Below are positions 1 through 11,360 of a DNA stretch of 64,000 bases, one piece after another. The translations under genes were made by a program, and so were the position numbers. Positions within the stretch are counted from its first letter, which is position 1. Every line of letters begins with the position of its first letter. The DNA is from Pleurodeles waltl (taxonomy: Eukaryota > Chordata > Amphibia > Caudata > Salamandridae): contig NC_090447.1 in assembly GCF_031143425.1 (NCBI RefSeq), forward strand, positions 23,843,426 through 23,907,425, in the 5' to 3' direction. Below the pieces are notes generated by a model, which saw only the letters and a list, made by a program, of their open reading frames with translations, was not told the DNA's origin and did not search any database.

Positions 1-1700
1 GGCTATTTAGGATCTCTGCTTTGAGGAATTCTTCAGATAACGAATGCAAGAGCTCACCAGAGTTCCTCTGCATCTCCCTCTTCACCTTCTACCAAAGGAT
101 CGACCGCTGACTGCTCGGGACACCTGCAAAACCGCAACAAAGTAGCAAGACGACTACCAGCAACATTGTAGCGCCTCATCCTGCCGGCTTTCTCGACTGT
201 TTCCAGGTGGTGCATGCTCTGGGGATGGCCTGCCTTCGCCCTGCACCAGAAGCTCCGAAGAAATTCCCTGTGGGTCGACGGAATCTTCCCCCAGCTAACA
301 CAGGCACTAAAAGACTGCAACACTGGTCCTCTGGGTCCTCTCTCATCCTGACGGGCGTGGTCCCGGGAACTCAGCAACTCTGTCCAAGTGACTCCCACAG
401 TCCAGTGACTCTGAAGTCCAAGTTTGGTAGAGGTAAGTTCTTGCCTTCCCACGCTAGACTGCATTGCTGGGTACCACGTGATTTGCAGCTATTCCGGCTC
501 CTGTGCACTCTTCCAGGATTTCCTTCGTGCACAGCCAAGCCTGGGTCCCCGGCACTCCTTTCTGCAGTGCACAACCTTCTGAGTTGTCCTCCGGCGTCGT
601 GGGACTCCCTTTTGTGACTTCACATGGACTCCGGTTCACTTTCCTTCCAAGTGCCTGTTCAGGTACTTTTGCGGGTCCTGCCTGCTTTTGTGAGGGCTCC
701 CTTAGTTGCTGGGTGCCCCCCTCTCTCCTCCTCCAAGTGGCAACATCCTGGTCCTTCCTGGGCCACAGCAGCAGCCAAAAACCTCCACCTCGACCCTTGC
801 AGCTAGCAAGGCTTGCTTTCGGTCTTCCTGCATGGGAACATCTCTGCAAGCTTCATCGCGACGTGGGACATCCATCCTCCAAAGGAGAAGTTCCTAGTCC
901 TCTTCTTTCTTGCAGAACTCCAAGCTTCTTTCAACTGGTGGCAGCTTCCTTGCACCCTCAGCTGGCATTTCCTGGGCTCCTGCCCACTCTTGACACTGTC
1001 GCGACTAATGGACTTGGTCCCCTTGTCTTACAGGTACTCAGGTCTGGAAATCCACTGTTGTTGCATTGCTGGTATTTGTTCCTCCTGCAGAATCCCCTTA
1101 TCACGACTTCTGTGCTCTCTGGGGGTAGTAGGTGCACTTTACACCTACTTTTCAGGGTCTTGGGGTGGGCTATTTTTCCAACCCTCACTGTTTTCTTACA
1201 GTCCCAGCGACCCTCTACAAGCTCACATAGGTTTGGGGTCCATTCGTGGTTCGCATTCCACTTTTGGAGTATATGGTTTGTGTTGCCCCTATACCTATGT
1301 GCTCCTATTGAAATCTATTGTAATTTTACACTGTTTGCATTACGTTTCTTGTTATTACTTACCTAATTTTGGTTTGTGTACATATAGCTTGTGTATATAA
1401 CTTATCCTCATACTGAGAGTACTCACTGAGATACTTTTGGCATATTGTCATAAAAATAAAGTACCTTTATTTTTAGTAACTCTGTGTATTGTGTTTTCTT
1501 ATGATATTGTGCATATGGCACCAGTGGTATAGTAGGAGCTTTACATGTCTCCTAGTTCAGCCTAAGCTGCTTTGCCATCGCTACCTTCTATCAGCCTAAG
1601 CCGCAGGAAACACCTCTTCTACACTAATAAGGGACAACTGGACCTGGCACAAGGTGTAAGTACCTCTGGTACCCACGACAAGCCAGGCCAGCCTCCTACA
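1..1700 (+). mobile_element. Long LTR, 3' portion (copy A)
   Basis: Cut by the window edge. It contains the landmarks shared by all long LTRs here: a CTATTTAGG core-promoter-like motif at the very start, a strong AG/GTAAG splice-donor-like site at 433, a polyadenylation hairpin (AATAAA inside 10-bp inverted arms) near 1453-1475, and the conserved terminal block ending GCCTCCTACA at 1700. It is similar by eye to the copies ending at 11852, 24152 and 50966, and on the other strand to 30946-34090. It directly abuts copy B, which begins in mid-LTR, so A probably inserted into B. The other side of B lies outside the window. Confidence 0.8.
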
Positions 1701-2833
1701 CAAGAGCTCACCAGAGTTTCTCTGCTTCTCCCTTCTGCCAAGGATCGACCGCTGACTGCTCTAGGACACCTGCAAAACTGCAACAAAGTAGCAAGACCAC
1801 TACAAGCAACATTGTAGCGCCTATTCCTGCCGGCTTTCTCAAGTGTTTCCTGGTGGTGCATGCTCTGAGGGCTGTCTGCATTCACCCTGCACTGGAAGCC
1901 AAGAAGAAATCTCCTGTGGGTCGACAGAATCTTTCCCCTGCTAACGCAGGCACCAAACTTCTGCATCACCGGTCCTCTGGGTTCCCTCTCTTCTTGACGA
2001 GCATGGTCCCTGGAACACAGGAGCTGGATTCAAGTGACCCCGATAGTCCAGAGGTCCTTCTGTCCAAATTTGGTGGAGGTAAGTCCTTGCCTCCCCATGC
2101 CAGACAGTAATCCTGTGTACTGTGTAAACTGCAGCTGCTAGGGCTTCTGTGCACTTTTGCAAGGAATCCTTTGTGCACAGCATAGCCCTGGTCCCCAGCA
2201 CTCCGTCCTGCATTGCTCAACTCGCTGAGTTGACCACCGACTTCGTGGGACCCTCTTTTGTAGTGTTGAGACGACCGCCGTGCTCAGATTTCTTGAACAC
2301 CTGTTCAAGAGCTTCTGCAGGTGCTGCCTGCTTCTGTGTGGGCTCTCTGTGTTGCTGCGCGCCCCCTCTGTCTTGTCCTCCAAGGGGAGACCTCCTTGTC
2401 ATTCCTGGGCCCAGGCGGCACCCATTTTCTTCACCTGCGACCTTTGCAGCTAGCAAGGCTTGTTTGTGGTCTTCTGCGTGCAAACAACTCTGCATCCTCC
2501 AGCACGCCGTGGGACATCTTCTGTGTAAAGGAGAAGTTCCTGGCATTTTCCGTTGTTGCTGAATCTTCAGCTTCTTCCACCCAGAGGCAGCCCTTTTGCA
2601 CCTTCATCTGGGGTTTAGTGGGCTCCTGCCCCCCCCCGGACACTTGCGTGACTCTTGGACTTGGTTCCCTTCCTTTGCAGGTCTCCAGGTCCGGGAATCT
2701 GTCTTCAGTGCTTTGCAGTCAGTTGTGGCCTTTGTAGAAACTCCTATCATGACTTTAGTGTGTTTCTGGGGAAGCAGGGTAACTTTACTCCTACTTTTCA
2801 GGATCTTGGGGTGGGGTATCTTGGACACCCTTA
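1701..2833 (+). mobile_element. Long LTR fragment (copy B, left part)
   Basis: Begins in the middle of the LTR consensus (CAAGAGCTCACCAG, also found at 47 in copy A) and runs to the insertion point of the Harbinger transposon. It contains the conserved splice-donor-like GGAGGTAAGT (GT at 2089). The sequence resumes at 11361 with the stretch expected from the uninterrupted copy at 23650. The left edge TTA at 2831-2833 is the probable target-site base triplet. Confidence 0.8.
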
Positions 2834-2857
2834 GGCCCTCATTACAACATTGGCGGT
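2834..2857 (+). repeat. Left terminal inverted repeat of the Harbinger element
   Basis: Pairs with 11337-11360. The shared core is TCATTACAAC followed three bases later by TGGCGGT, in register with the opposite end. Confidence 0.85.
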
Positions 2858-3433
2858 AAAAGCCGCTTACCACCGTGCAGAAGACCGCCAACACACCGCC
2901 GCAGCCGTGTAAAACCGCCACAGCTATTATGACCCAAAGCACGGAATCCGCCAAAATTCAGACACCCACACAAGTCCGTCACACCAAAGGTCAGTGATAA
3001 ACTGGCGATAACAAAACCTCCACCGTCACGGCAACAGAAATACGCCCACACTATCACAACAGACGAATCCACGCAGCAGTCTTTCAACTGCGGTATTCCA
3101 TTGGCGGTACACACCGCCGCGCTCAAAATACACACACTCTTACAAAACACAGCCACATTGGACAATTCGAAATACACACACCTGATACACATACACACAC
3201 CACTCCCACACACCCATTACAATATAAAACACACACCCACATCACCCACAAACCCTTATGACCAAAAATTCCGAAAGAAGGCCAGAGAGAGACACCACCA
3301 GCAAGAACAACAGCATCCACAGGCACACAACACCATCACCCACACAACTTCCACGCACCTCACACAACACACCACTACATATCAGCACACTTATCACCCC
3401 ACACTCCACCCCACACATCACCTACACCACCCC

Positions 3434-4927
3434 ATGGCACGGCAAAGACACCCCAGGTTCTCGGAGGAGGAACTCAGGGTCATGGTCGATGAAATCGTCT
3501 GGGTAGAGCCACAGCTATTCGGATTACAGGTGCAGCACACCTCCATAGTGGACAGGGTCAACGCAGTGGGATAGCACCCAAGAAATCGGGAGGACATCAG
3601 GAAGAGGTGGAACGACCTACGGGGGAAGGTGCGTTCCGTGGTCTCAAGACACCACCAGGCGGTTCAGCGGACTGGCGGCGGACCCCCATCTCCTCACCCA
3701 CAACAACATGGGAGGAGCAGGTCTTGGCGATTCTGCATCCTGAGGGCCTCGCAGGAGTAGGTGGAGGAATGGACTCTGGTAAGTCAAATCTCAACTATTA
3801 CATCCCCCACCCTACCTGCATGCCATCACATACCCCCACCTTCACCCTCACCCCATCACTCCTACTCCTCACAAATGTTCCACTATCACAACCCACACAT
3901 CCCAACACCAAGCCCTGCATGCAACTACAAAGCATGGACACCCATCACTAAAGCATGTCCACTGCACATACCCATACAACCCCCTAGACCACCATCACAC
4001 AAGCTCCTACACAGGAATGCAAGCACTGGGGTACATGGTCACCCACCCATTGCACACCATGGCACATACAGATGTATTAACCATCCTTTTATACCCCTGC
4101 AGGACCCCTACCCAACCTCACTGGACAGGAGGGTCCACACATGTCCAGACCACCCACAGAAGAGGCCCACAGTGATGACAGCACCTCTGTCCAACTGGAT
4201 CTAGATGACCAGCCCGGCCCATCGCGGACCTCGGGACAGTCGGTTCCCCTCACACTGGCACAGGCCATCACAGACCTTCCCCCCCTCTGGAAACACCAGC
4301 ACAGCACCCACCCAGTGGGCCCATACCTCCGTCCCCAAGACACGTCAATCAGCAGTGTGTCCACCACTACAGGGAACCCAGGATAATCCACCACCCCATC
4401 AACAACAGGGACCTGGGGGCAGTGGTAGTGGGCACACGGTCCATGGGACGGAGGCCCAGGAACACAGGGGAACTGGGAGGGCTGCTGTGCGACAGGGGGC
4501 GCACAGGCCAAGGGAAACCACTCTCCACAAGGCCCTCTCCTCCATCATGGGAGCCTACCACCACTCCCAGGAGACGATGGCAACTGTACTGGCCAAGATT
4601 CAGGAGACCCAGCGCCTGCAGGAGGAACAGTATATGGGCTTCAGGGAGGAACTCAGAACCATCAGCTCCACCCTGGGCACCATCGTAGGGGTGCTGAAGG
4701 AACTTGTGAACACCAGGAGGGACACTGTGGCACTACAAGGGGCCCCTGACACTAGCATGGACGATGAACTGCCCACCACCTCTGCTGGTGCTAGTGGACA
4801 GGACGGCCCGCCACAGGACCACCACACCAGCACCCCACCCACTGCAGAGGGAGAACCACCCCGCAAACGGTCCCTGAGATCCAGGACAAAGAGAGAGCAC
4901 GATGCCAAGACCCCCGCCAAGAAATGA
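3434..4927 (+). pseudogene. SANT/Myb-like DNA-binding protein 1 of the Harbinger element (broken)
   Basis: Harbinger elements encode a SANT/Myb-type partner that binds the transposon and helps the transposase reach the nucleus. The likely start, ATG at 3434, opens with MARQRHPRFSEEELRVMVDE, the first helix of such a domain. An in-frame TAG at 3572-3574 interrupts the domain and the reading frame shifts soon after. A good donor (GTAAG at 3780) and an acceptor (polypyrimidine-CAG before 4103) bound an intron. The last exon, about 4103-4927, has a helical, probably coiled-coil stretch around 4540-4720 and ends in a Lys/Arg-rich tail resembling a nuclear localisation signal. Non-functional as it stands. 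The family is clear, the exact exon limits are inferred. Confidence 0.65.
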
Positions 4928-5113
4928 GACCACCCTGATTGTCATCCTACTGTCCCACTTTGTCACCCTGTCCATACTTAAACTGCCACAGCTCCACTTC
5001 CTATGCCCATTTGGGCAGTGCACCTGTGAGACTAATAGACTGGACTCTGCCGTGGACATTCCTCCGCCATCACCCCTCACCATTTCACTACCCCCTCCAA
5101 TATTGAGCACTTA

Positions 5114-5119
5114 AATAAA
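5114..5119 (+). terminator. Polyadenylation signal AATAAA of the first SANT/Myb gene
   Basis: Lies 187 bases after the stop codon at 4925-4927, at the spacing expected for a 3' UTR. Confidence 0.55.
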
Positions 5120-5406
5120 CACACTTAAAACACAAAACAATCTGGAGTCTGTCTGTGATTTCGAAATAGTGTATTAGCAAGTACAGTGACAAAATGCTCT
5201 TTCAGTTGTAATGTCAACACACCTATGTCACACAGCTCAAGTCCATGAGGAATCAAAGCAGATGTCACATAGTGGGACCCACATCTGTGAAATCGTAAGG
5301 GAACGTGACAACTCAGTGACCATACACTGGGTGAAAATGACAGACAGTAGAGAGGTAGTAGTGTTAAAGTACATGTAGTAGGCAGGTCTGTACTCTTACC
5401 TGTGTC

Positions 5407-6478
5407 TCACTGGAAATATTGCTGGATCACTGAGTCCCTGTTGTTCATGACTTCTTCCTCTGCTTCCTCGTCTTCACTGTCCACAGGCTCCACAGCTGCA
5501 ACATCACCGCCATCTGGACCATCCTCCTGCAGAAAAGGCACCTGTTGTCGCAATGCCAAGTTATGAAGCATACAGCAGGCCACGATGATCTGGCACACCT
5601 TCTTTGGTGAGTAGAATAGGGATCCACCTGTCATATGGAGGCACCGGAACCTGGCCTTCAGGAGGCCGAAGGTTCACTCGATCACCCTCCTAGTTCGCCC
5701 ATGGGCCTCATTGTACCGTTCCTCTGCCCTTGTCCTGGGATTCCTCACTGGGGTCAGTAGCCATGACAGGTTGGGGTAACCAGAGTCACCTGCAAATGGC
5801 GAGGGACAAGTATTAGACACACACTAACCTGTAGGGTAACCCCAGACCCAGACAACCATTCCCACTGACTAGCTTCCAGGTGCTCACCTAATAGCCACAC
5901 ACGGTGCCTCTGGAGTTGACCCATCACACAAGGGATGCTGCTATTCCGCAGGATGTAGGTGTCATGCACTGAGCCAGGGAACTAGGCATTAACATGGGAG
6001 ATGTACTGGTTGGCCAAACATACCATCTGTACATTCATAGAATGATAACTCTTCCGGTTTCTGTACACCTGTTCACTCCTGTGAGGGGGGACCAAAGCCA
6101 CATGGGTCCCATCATTGGCACCTATGATGTTGGGGATATGTCCCAGGGCATAGAAATCACCTTTCACTGTAGGCAAATCCTCCACCTGAGGGAAAACAAT
6201 GTAGCTCTGCATGTGTTTCAGAAGGGCAGACAACACTCTGGACAATACGTTGGAAAACATAGGTTGGGACATCCCTGATGCTATCGCCACTGTTGTTTGA
6301 AATGACCCACTTGCAAGGAAATGGAGCACTGACAGCACCTGCACTTGAAGGGGGATTCCTGTGGGATGGCGGATTGCTGACATCAGGTCTGTCTCCAACT
6401 GGGTACACAGTTCCTGGATTGTGGCACGGTCAAGCCTGTATGTGATGCCATCTCCTCACATGTCCCAGCGGACGGTGC
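5407..6478 (-). pseudogene. HARBI1-like DDE transposase (broken)
   Basis: Cuts and pastes PIF/Harbinger DNA. Two exons are visible: about 6478-5888 and 5789-5407, separated by a 98-bp intron with GT-AG ends. The splice keeps the frame through a split glycine codon. The DDE_Tnp_4 catalytic landmarks are present: NDGTHV (first Asp), SVHDTYI (second Asp), and a Glu in the VIE block (third acidic residue). The protein ends with an acidic tail and NRDSVIQQYFQ. Three in-frame stops are seen: 6456-6458, 5982-5984, and 5674-5676 directly after the catalytic-region Glu. The 5' end is uncertain; it may extend toward 6833. It converges on the gene at 3434-4927 and diverges from the one at 6924. Confidence 0.82.
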
Positions 6479-6699
6479 CTATGAAGGACAACAGCGAGCA
6501 CAGAGTCAAACAACTCAGAGGTACGTACCCACAGTTTACCCAGAACACCAATCATGCACAAAAGGTGGCCTGTATGTGTGTTGAGTCTAGGCCTAGGTAT
6601 GTGTGACGCAGTTGGAAATGAAGCCACGTGGGCCCCTGAAATGGTGGCTGCCTGACCTCTAAAGTGGGACAATGGGATGTGAGGTAACTGCACTGGCAT

Positions 6700-6923
6700 A
6701 CACCGTCGCGGTAGGCGGTTGAAGACCGCAGTGCAATGCTGCATTGGTTAACATTGGACCCTATGGGTCCCAGGAGCCAATGACGATGTGCGCCGTCGGT
6801 GATGGTACGCACCGCCGTGGACGTGACCGCCATTTTCTATCTGTTCAATCACTCAATACCTGATCTTCGACAGGGGAGGACCTACACTGCAAGTGCTGCT
6901 GTGACATCGGTCTGGAAGAGACA
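6700..6923. promoter_or_regulatory. Possible shared divergent promoter region
   Basis: This GC-rich gap, with repeated CCGCC/GGCGG motifs like those near the transposon ends, lies between the reverse-strand transposase and the forward SANT/Myb gene starting at 6924. A bidirectional promoter is inferred from gene arrangement only. Confidence 0.3.
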
Positions 6924-9525
6924 ATGGCTCGAGTGTCTGGGGAAAGAGCCCCTGCCTTCACCACGGAGGAGTTGGAGAAGCTCGTGGATGGGGTCCTCCC
7001 CCAGTACACGCTACTCTACGGTCCTCCAGACAAACAGGTATGTACACAGGGAGCATGTTGTATGGGCTATGCCTGTGTGGAGAGGGCTGGATGTAAGAAG
7101 GAAGGGGGGCGAGTGCTGAGTGCATGAAAGACGGTGAATGCATGTGCCACATGGCAAGGGTAGGGATGGGGGCCAAACACTTTGACGGTGCAGTTGGTAA
7201 TAACTTCTGTTTTTACCCTGTACATTTCATGTAGGTCAGCGCCCACCAGAAAAAAGATATTTGACGTGCCATCGCTAAGGACGTCCGGACCCTGAGGGTC
7301 TACCACAGGCGGAGCACCCACTGCCGTAAAAGATGGGAGGACATTCGCCACTGGAGCAAGAAGACGCCGGAGGCTCAGCTGGGGATGGCCTCCCAATGTG
7401 GGAGGGGTGCCCGTCGCACCATGAACCCCCTGATGTTCCGGATCCTGGCGGTGGCCTACCCAGAGTTGGATGGGCGCTTGAGGGCATCACAGCAGACACA
7501 ATGGGGTGAGTACACTCTCATTCTGCGGACTTTGCGCGCAGTGGAGGTGTCTGGGTGGTGTAGGTGGGCTGTGGGTTTCCCTAGGCCAGGGCGAGCTCCG
7601 TAGGCAAGGCCCCTCCGTAAGGCAGGCCATGTGGCACCCCAGCCCACCTCTGTAGAGTGCCAAGTACACCTAGTCATGCCCCTGTGTCATCTATGTGTGC
7701 AGATGTCGTCCATAGCCTTGTAGGCCATTTCCCAGGAATTGAACAGTGGAGACCAAGAGCGTGGCATAGTGCAGGGGGCTTCTGTGTCTGTCGTGTCCGC
7801 CAACGGTAGTGGTAATGCATGCACTCAACATGTCTCTCTTCTGTCCCCCCCCCTTTTTGTGGTCTCCCTGTTCTTGTGTGCATTAGCATCATCAGGCGCA
7901 GGAGCAGTGGCACCGAAGCACGAGAGAGCTGCATCCCACATGGCTCTGGAGGGTGACACTACGGAGTCAGAATTCACCAGTGGGACGGAGGGCGAGGGGA
8001 GCTCCACGGCAGGGACAGGAGCTGAGACCAGCGACACAGACTCGTCCTCTGATGGGAGCTCCCTTGTGGTGGAGGCAACATCTGTGCCCCCCGCATCTAC
8101 AGGTACAGCCGCCACCCCCCTCCCAGCAGCCCCTCAGACTTTTCCCCGTGCCCGCTCACCCAGAAGGGTGGGCATCACCTTCGCCCCAGGCACCTCAGGC
8201 CCTGCCCCAGTCACCCCCGCTGCCCTCAGTGAGGAGGCCATTGACCTCCCCAGGTCCCGCACTGTTGGGCAGTCTACCATTTTGAATGCCATCCAGGGAG
8301 TAGAGAGGCAGTTGCAACAAACTAATGCATTCCTGGAGGGCATTCATTCTGGTCAGGCGGCCGTTCACCGAGCTTTTCAGACTCTGGCCTCAGCACTGAT
8401 GGCAGCCATTGTCCCCGTCTCTAGCCTCCCCCCTCCAACTTCCTCCACCCGACCCAATCGCCTCTACCTCAGCCCATCCCAAGCACACCTACAGACCAAC
8501 ATGCACACACGTCAACACCCAAGGGTAGCTCAGGCAAACATAAGCACCACACATCCCACAGGCACTCACGCAAGCATCACACACATGCAGACACACCAAC
8601 ATCCACTGCCTCCACTGTGTTCCCCTCTTCCTCATCTCCCTCCTCCCTCCCAGTCTCATCTACACTCACACCTGCATGCACTACATCTACAGCCACAACG
8701 TCCCTCTCCAGCACACCCACCACCACACCCCGCTCACATGCAGTCACCACCCCCACTACCGGTCACATGTCCCCTGTGTCCTCTCCCAGTGTGTCTGTGA
8801 CGCCCCCTCCCAAGATACACAAACGCAGGCACACACCCACCCAACAGCCATCCACCTCACAACAGCCTCCAGCGCATGCACCTTCACCCAAAGTCACCAA
8901 ACGTACACCTCCTACAACCACCACCTCTTCCTCCACTCCCAAACCCCCTCCAGCTACCCGTCCCAGTGTATCCAAAAAACTTTTCCTGTCCACCCTTGAC
9001 CTCTTTCCCACACCTTCCCCACCCCGTCCATCTCATAGGTCCCGAACTAGCACCTCAGCCACAACATCTCCGGGACCAGTGGTGCCTGTAGTCACCAGAA
9101 TCTGGAGTGCACCGGCCACCAGGGCAGCCAGTGTGGCACGGAGCCACAGCACAGACAGTCCCCCACCTGTGAAGCATCAGAAGTTGGCCAGTGCCCGGCG
9201 GGAGAGGGGGAAGACTCCAGCCACCAAAGCCGCTCCCAAGGGTACAGGTGGGAGTGTGGAGTCAGCTGTGACACCTTCCAAGGTGGGGAAGGGCCACAAG
9301 AAACCCGGCAAGTCTGGGAAGAGCAGCACAGCGGAGAAGACCGCAATCATCCCTGCTGCCCAGGAGGCCACCGCCAGCACCAGCCCAGCTGCCCAGGAGG
9401 CCACCGCCAGCACCATCCCAGCTGCCCAGGAGGCCACCGCCATCCCAGCTGCCCAGGAGGCCACCGCCAGCACCAGCCCAGCTGCCCAGGAGGCCACTGC
9501 CAGCACCAGCCCTGCTGGGCCATGA
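6924..9525 (+). pseudogene. SANT/Myb-like DNA-binding protein 2 of the Harbinger element (broken)
   Basis: Three exons can be placed: 6924-7037, 7235-7505 and 7887-9525. All have GT-AG junctions and compatible phases (0, then 1). Exon 1 begins MARVSGERAPAFTTEELEKL. Exon 2 carries the basic, Trp-containing rest of the SANT-like domain (CRKRWEDIRHW), but has an in-frame TGA at 7262-7264. Exon 3 encodes an acidic Ser/Thr stretch, a helical segment (ILNAIQGVERQLQQ), then a long Ser/Thr/Pro-rich region. The frame shifts between about 8440 and 8470. The last part encodes five copies of a PAAQEATAST-type unit and stops at 9523-9525. It is distinct from the first SANT gene, so the element carried two such proteins. 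Confidence 0.68.
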
Positions 9526-9715
9526 AGGACCGCCAGCAAAAGCCCCGTTGGGCCATGAAGGACCACCAGCAAAAGCCCCGTTGGGCCATGAAGGACCACC
9601 AGCAGCTGAGACCCTGCAATGGAGACCGCCATCTCAAGCACCGCTGAACAGGGCACCGCCATCTCAAGCACCGCTGAACAGGGCACTGCCATCTCAAGCA
9701 CCGCTGGCCCATGAG
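9355..9715 (+). repeat. Coding minisatellite, 33-bp units running past the stop codon
   Basis: Five units start at 9355, 9388, 9421 (27 bp, shortened), 9448 and 9481 and encode Ala/Thr-rich repeats. Three more 33-bp units at 9514, 9547 and 9580 are diverged relatives, and the first of them supplies the TGA stop. A third block of about 30-bp units follows to 9715. The repeat tract therefore crosses from coding sequence into the 3' UTR. Confidence 0.85.
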
Positions 9716-9754
9716 CGGCAAGGGCACTGACGCAGCTGAGTCCGTCACGGGGTG

Positions 9755-10252
9755 AATGATGCACTCTGGGCACCATGTCCCCTCAAGAACCAGTGGAGTA
9801 CGGCATCCACTACCTCTGTTCTTAGCAGGATGAAGCACTCTGGGCACAATGCCCCCTCCAGAACCAGTGGAGAGATACATCCACTACCTCTGTCCTTAGC
9901 AGGATGAAGCACTCTGGGCACATTGCCCCCTCCAGAACCAGTGGAGTAAGGCATCCACTACCTCTGTCCTTAGCAGGATGAAGCACTCTGGGCACAATGC
10001 CCCCTCCAGAACCAGTGGAGAGATACATCCACTACCTCTGTCCTTAGCAGGATGAAGCACTCTGGGCACAATGCCCCCTCCAGAACTAGTGGAGAGATAC
10101 ATCCACTACCTCTGCCCTTAGCAGGACGGAGCACTCTGGGCACAATACCCCCTCCAGAACCAGTGGAGAGATACATCCACTACCTCTGTCCTTAGCAGGA
10201 TGAAGCACTCTGGGCACAAAGCCCCCTCCAGAACCAGTGGAGTAAGGCATCC
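9755..10252 (+). repeat. Tandem repeat, 74-bp unit, nearly seven copies
   Basis: Copies of the GCACTCTGGGCAC-containing unit recur every 74 bp (9829, 9903, 9977, 10051, 10125, 10199), with an edge copy before. Units are highly similar, with a few substitutions. It is noncoding and inside the Harbinger element. Confidence 0.95.
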
Positions 10253-10490
10253 ACTTGAGAGACTGTGGCTTTGCACTCCCCAGGATTGAACAGTGGGCAA
10301 GCCACCCACTGTAGAGACTTGAGAGACTGTGGCTTTGCACTCCCCAGGATTGCACAGTGGGCAAGCCACCCACTGTAGAGACTTGAGAGACTGTGGCTTT
10401 GCACTCCCCAGGATTGAACAGTGGGCAAGCCACCCACTGTAGAGACTTGAGAGACTGTGGCTTTGCACTCCCCAGGATGTAACAGTGGGC
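10253..10490 (+). repeat. Tandem repeat, 64-bp unit, nearly four copies
   Basis: Units begin ACTTGAGAGACTGTGG at 10253, 10317, 10381 and 10445, an exact 64-bp period. The block follows the 74-bp block without a gap and shares no obvious sequence with it. Confidence 0.95.
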
Positions 10491-10864
10491 ATGTGGCCCC
10501 CTCGTGGATTTGGCGTTGTGCACTTTAGCGGCTGAGGTGCCCCCCCCCCTTTCCCTCCCCCTGAGGTGCCTGTTTAGTTGTTCTCTGATGCCTCTGCAGT
10601 GTTCTTTCCATCATGGTCGGGGATCTTGTGTGGGCCTCGCCCATACTGTGTGGTCCCAGTGGTCCATAGACTTTCTTAGAACACTACCTGGACTACTATG
10701 CTTGGTATATATTATGTACATGGTGTATATATATATTTCTTCCTACTTGCTTTTAATATATTACAATGGTTACACTCATTTTCTATTGTCTTTGCATTCT
10801 TCCGGGGGGGGTTAGGGGGTGTAACTATAATGTATAGATATGTATTAGAGTGGGTGTTGTAGTG

Positions 10865-10893
10865 GGTGAGGGTGGGGGTGGGGGTGGGGGTGT
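10865..10893 (+). other. G-run cluster, possible G-quadruplex
   Basis: Four or more runs of three to five G separated by single T bases lie near the right end of the Harbinger element. The pattern fits a quadruplex-forming motif; whether it folds is not shown. Confidence 0.5.
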
Positions 10894-10955
10894 TACGTGG
10901 GTGTCCCCCTGTTTTTTGTCTCCCCCCTCCCCTGTGTCGTAGGTGCAGTACTCAC

Positions 10956-11036
10956 CGTGGTCTTCGCCGCCAGCGTTCGTGCTCCTGGTAGAGGAGCAGG
11001 AAGACTATTGCAGGTAGAATTTGGAGTTCCGGGTCC
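10956..11036 (-). other. Candidate first exon near the right end of the Harbinger element
   Basis: Reading leftwards from the right terminus, an ATG opens MDPELQILPAIVFLL followed by an Arg-rich stretch, ending exactly at a strong donor (GTGAGT, intron from 10955). This looks like a short coding exon, possibly an alternative 5' exon of the transposase or a relic of another gene. No matching acceptor could be assigned. Confidence 0.3.
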
Positions 11037-11336
11037 ATGGCGTCCTCGTGGGGTGTGTAGAGGTGAGCGTTTTCCCTTCGTGATCCCTGTTTCCGCCGTG
11101 TTTTTATCCACGGTGAATCCGCCCCGGAAAAGGTGGCGGATTGGACTGTCATAATTGTGTGGGCGGTACATAGTCTCCCGCCTGTCTGTTGGCGGTGACC
11201 GCCGTGCTGTTTGTTTGTACCGCCGTGGCGGTCGGAGTGTTAAAGTGGCTGTCTTTGTTGGCGGTTTCCGCCACGGTCGTGATTCCAAATTTTTTACCGC
11301 CGGCCTGTTGGCGGTCTTACTGCCGCTTTAACACCG

Positions 11337-11360
11337 ACCGCCAGGGTTGTAATGACCACC
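11337..11360 (-). repeat. Right terminal inverted repeat of the Harbinger element
   Basis: The reverse complement aligns with 2834-2857 without gaps. The right flanking triplet is ATA (11361-11363) versus TTA on the left. Confidence 0.82.

Larger units (their letters stand above)
2834..11360. mobile_element. PIF/Harbinger DNA transposon, about 8.5 kb, inactivated
   Basis: The ends are imperfect inverted repeats: both begin GG, share TCATTACAAC at the same offset and then TGGCGGT. The flanking triplets are TTA on the left and ATA on the right, close to the 3-bp duplication made by PIF/Harbinger transposases. Inside are a SANT/Myb-like gene (+), a convergent HARBI1-type DDE transposase (-), a second SANT/Myb-like gene (+) divergent from the transposase, then 33-, 74- and 64-bp tandem repeats. 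All coding parts carry stops or frameshifts. It splits an LTR, so it is younger than that LTR. Confidence 0.88.

Noticed and set aside
503..1366. 287-codon open frame in LTR sense orientation, with shorter similar frames in other LTRs
   Set aside because: Similarity follows the shared DNA; starts, stops and frames are not conserved among copies and composition (Pro/Ser/Cys/Leu) reflects CT-rich DNA.
9755..10490. CRISPR-like array
   Set aside because: Units of 74 and 64 bp are repeated without unique spacers: plain minisatellites in a eukaryotic transposon.
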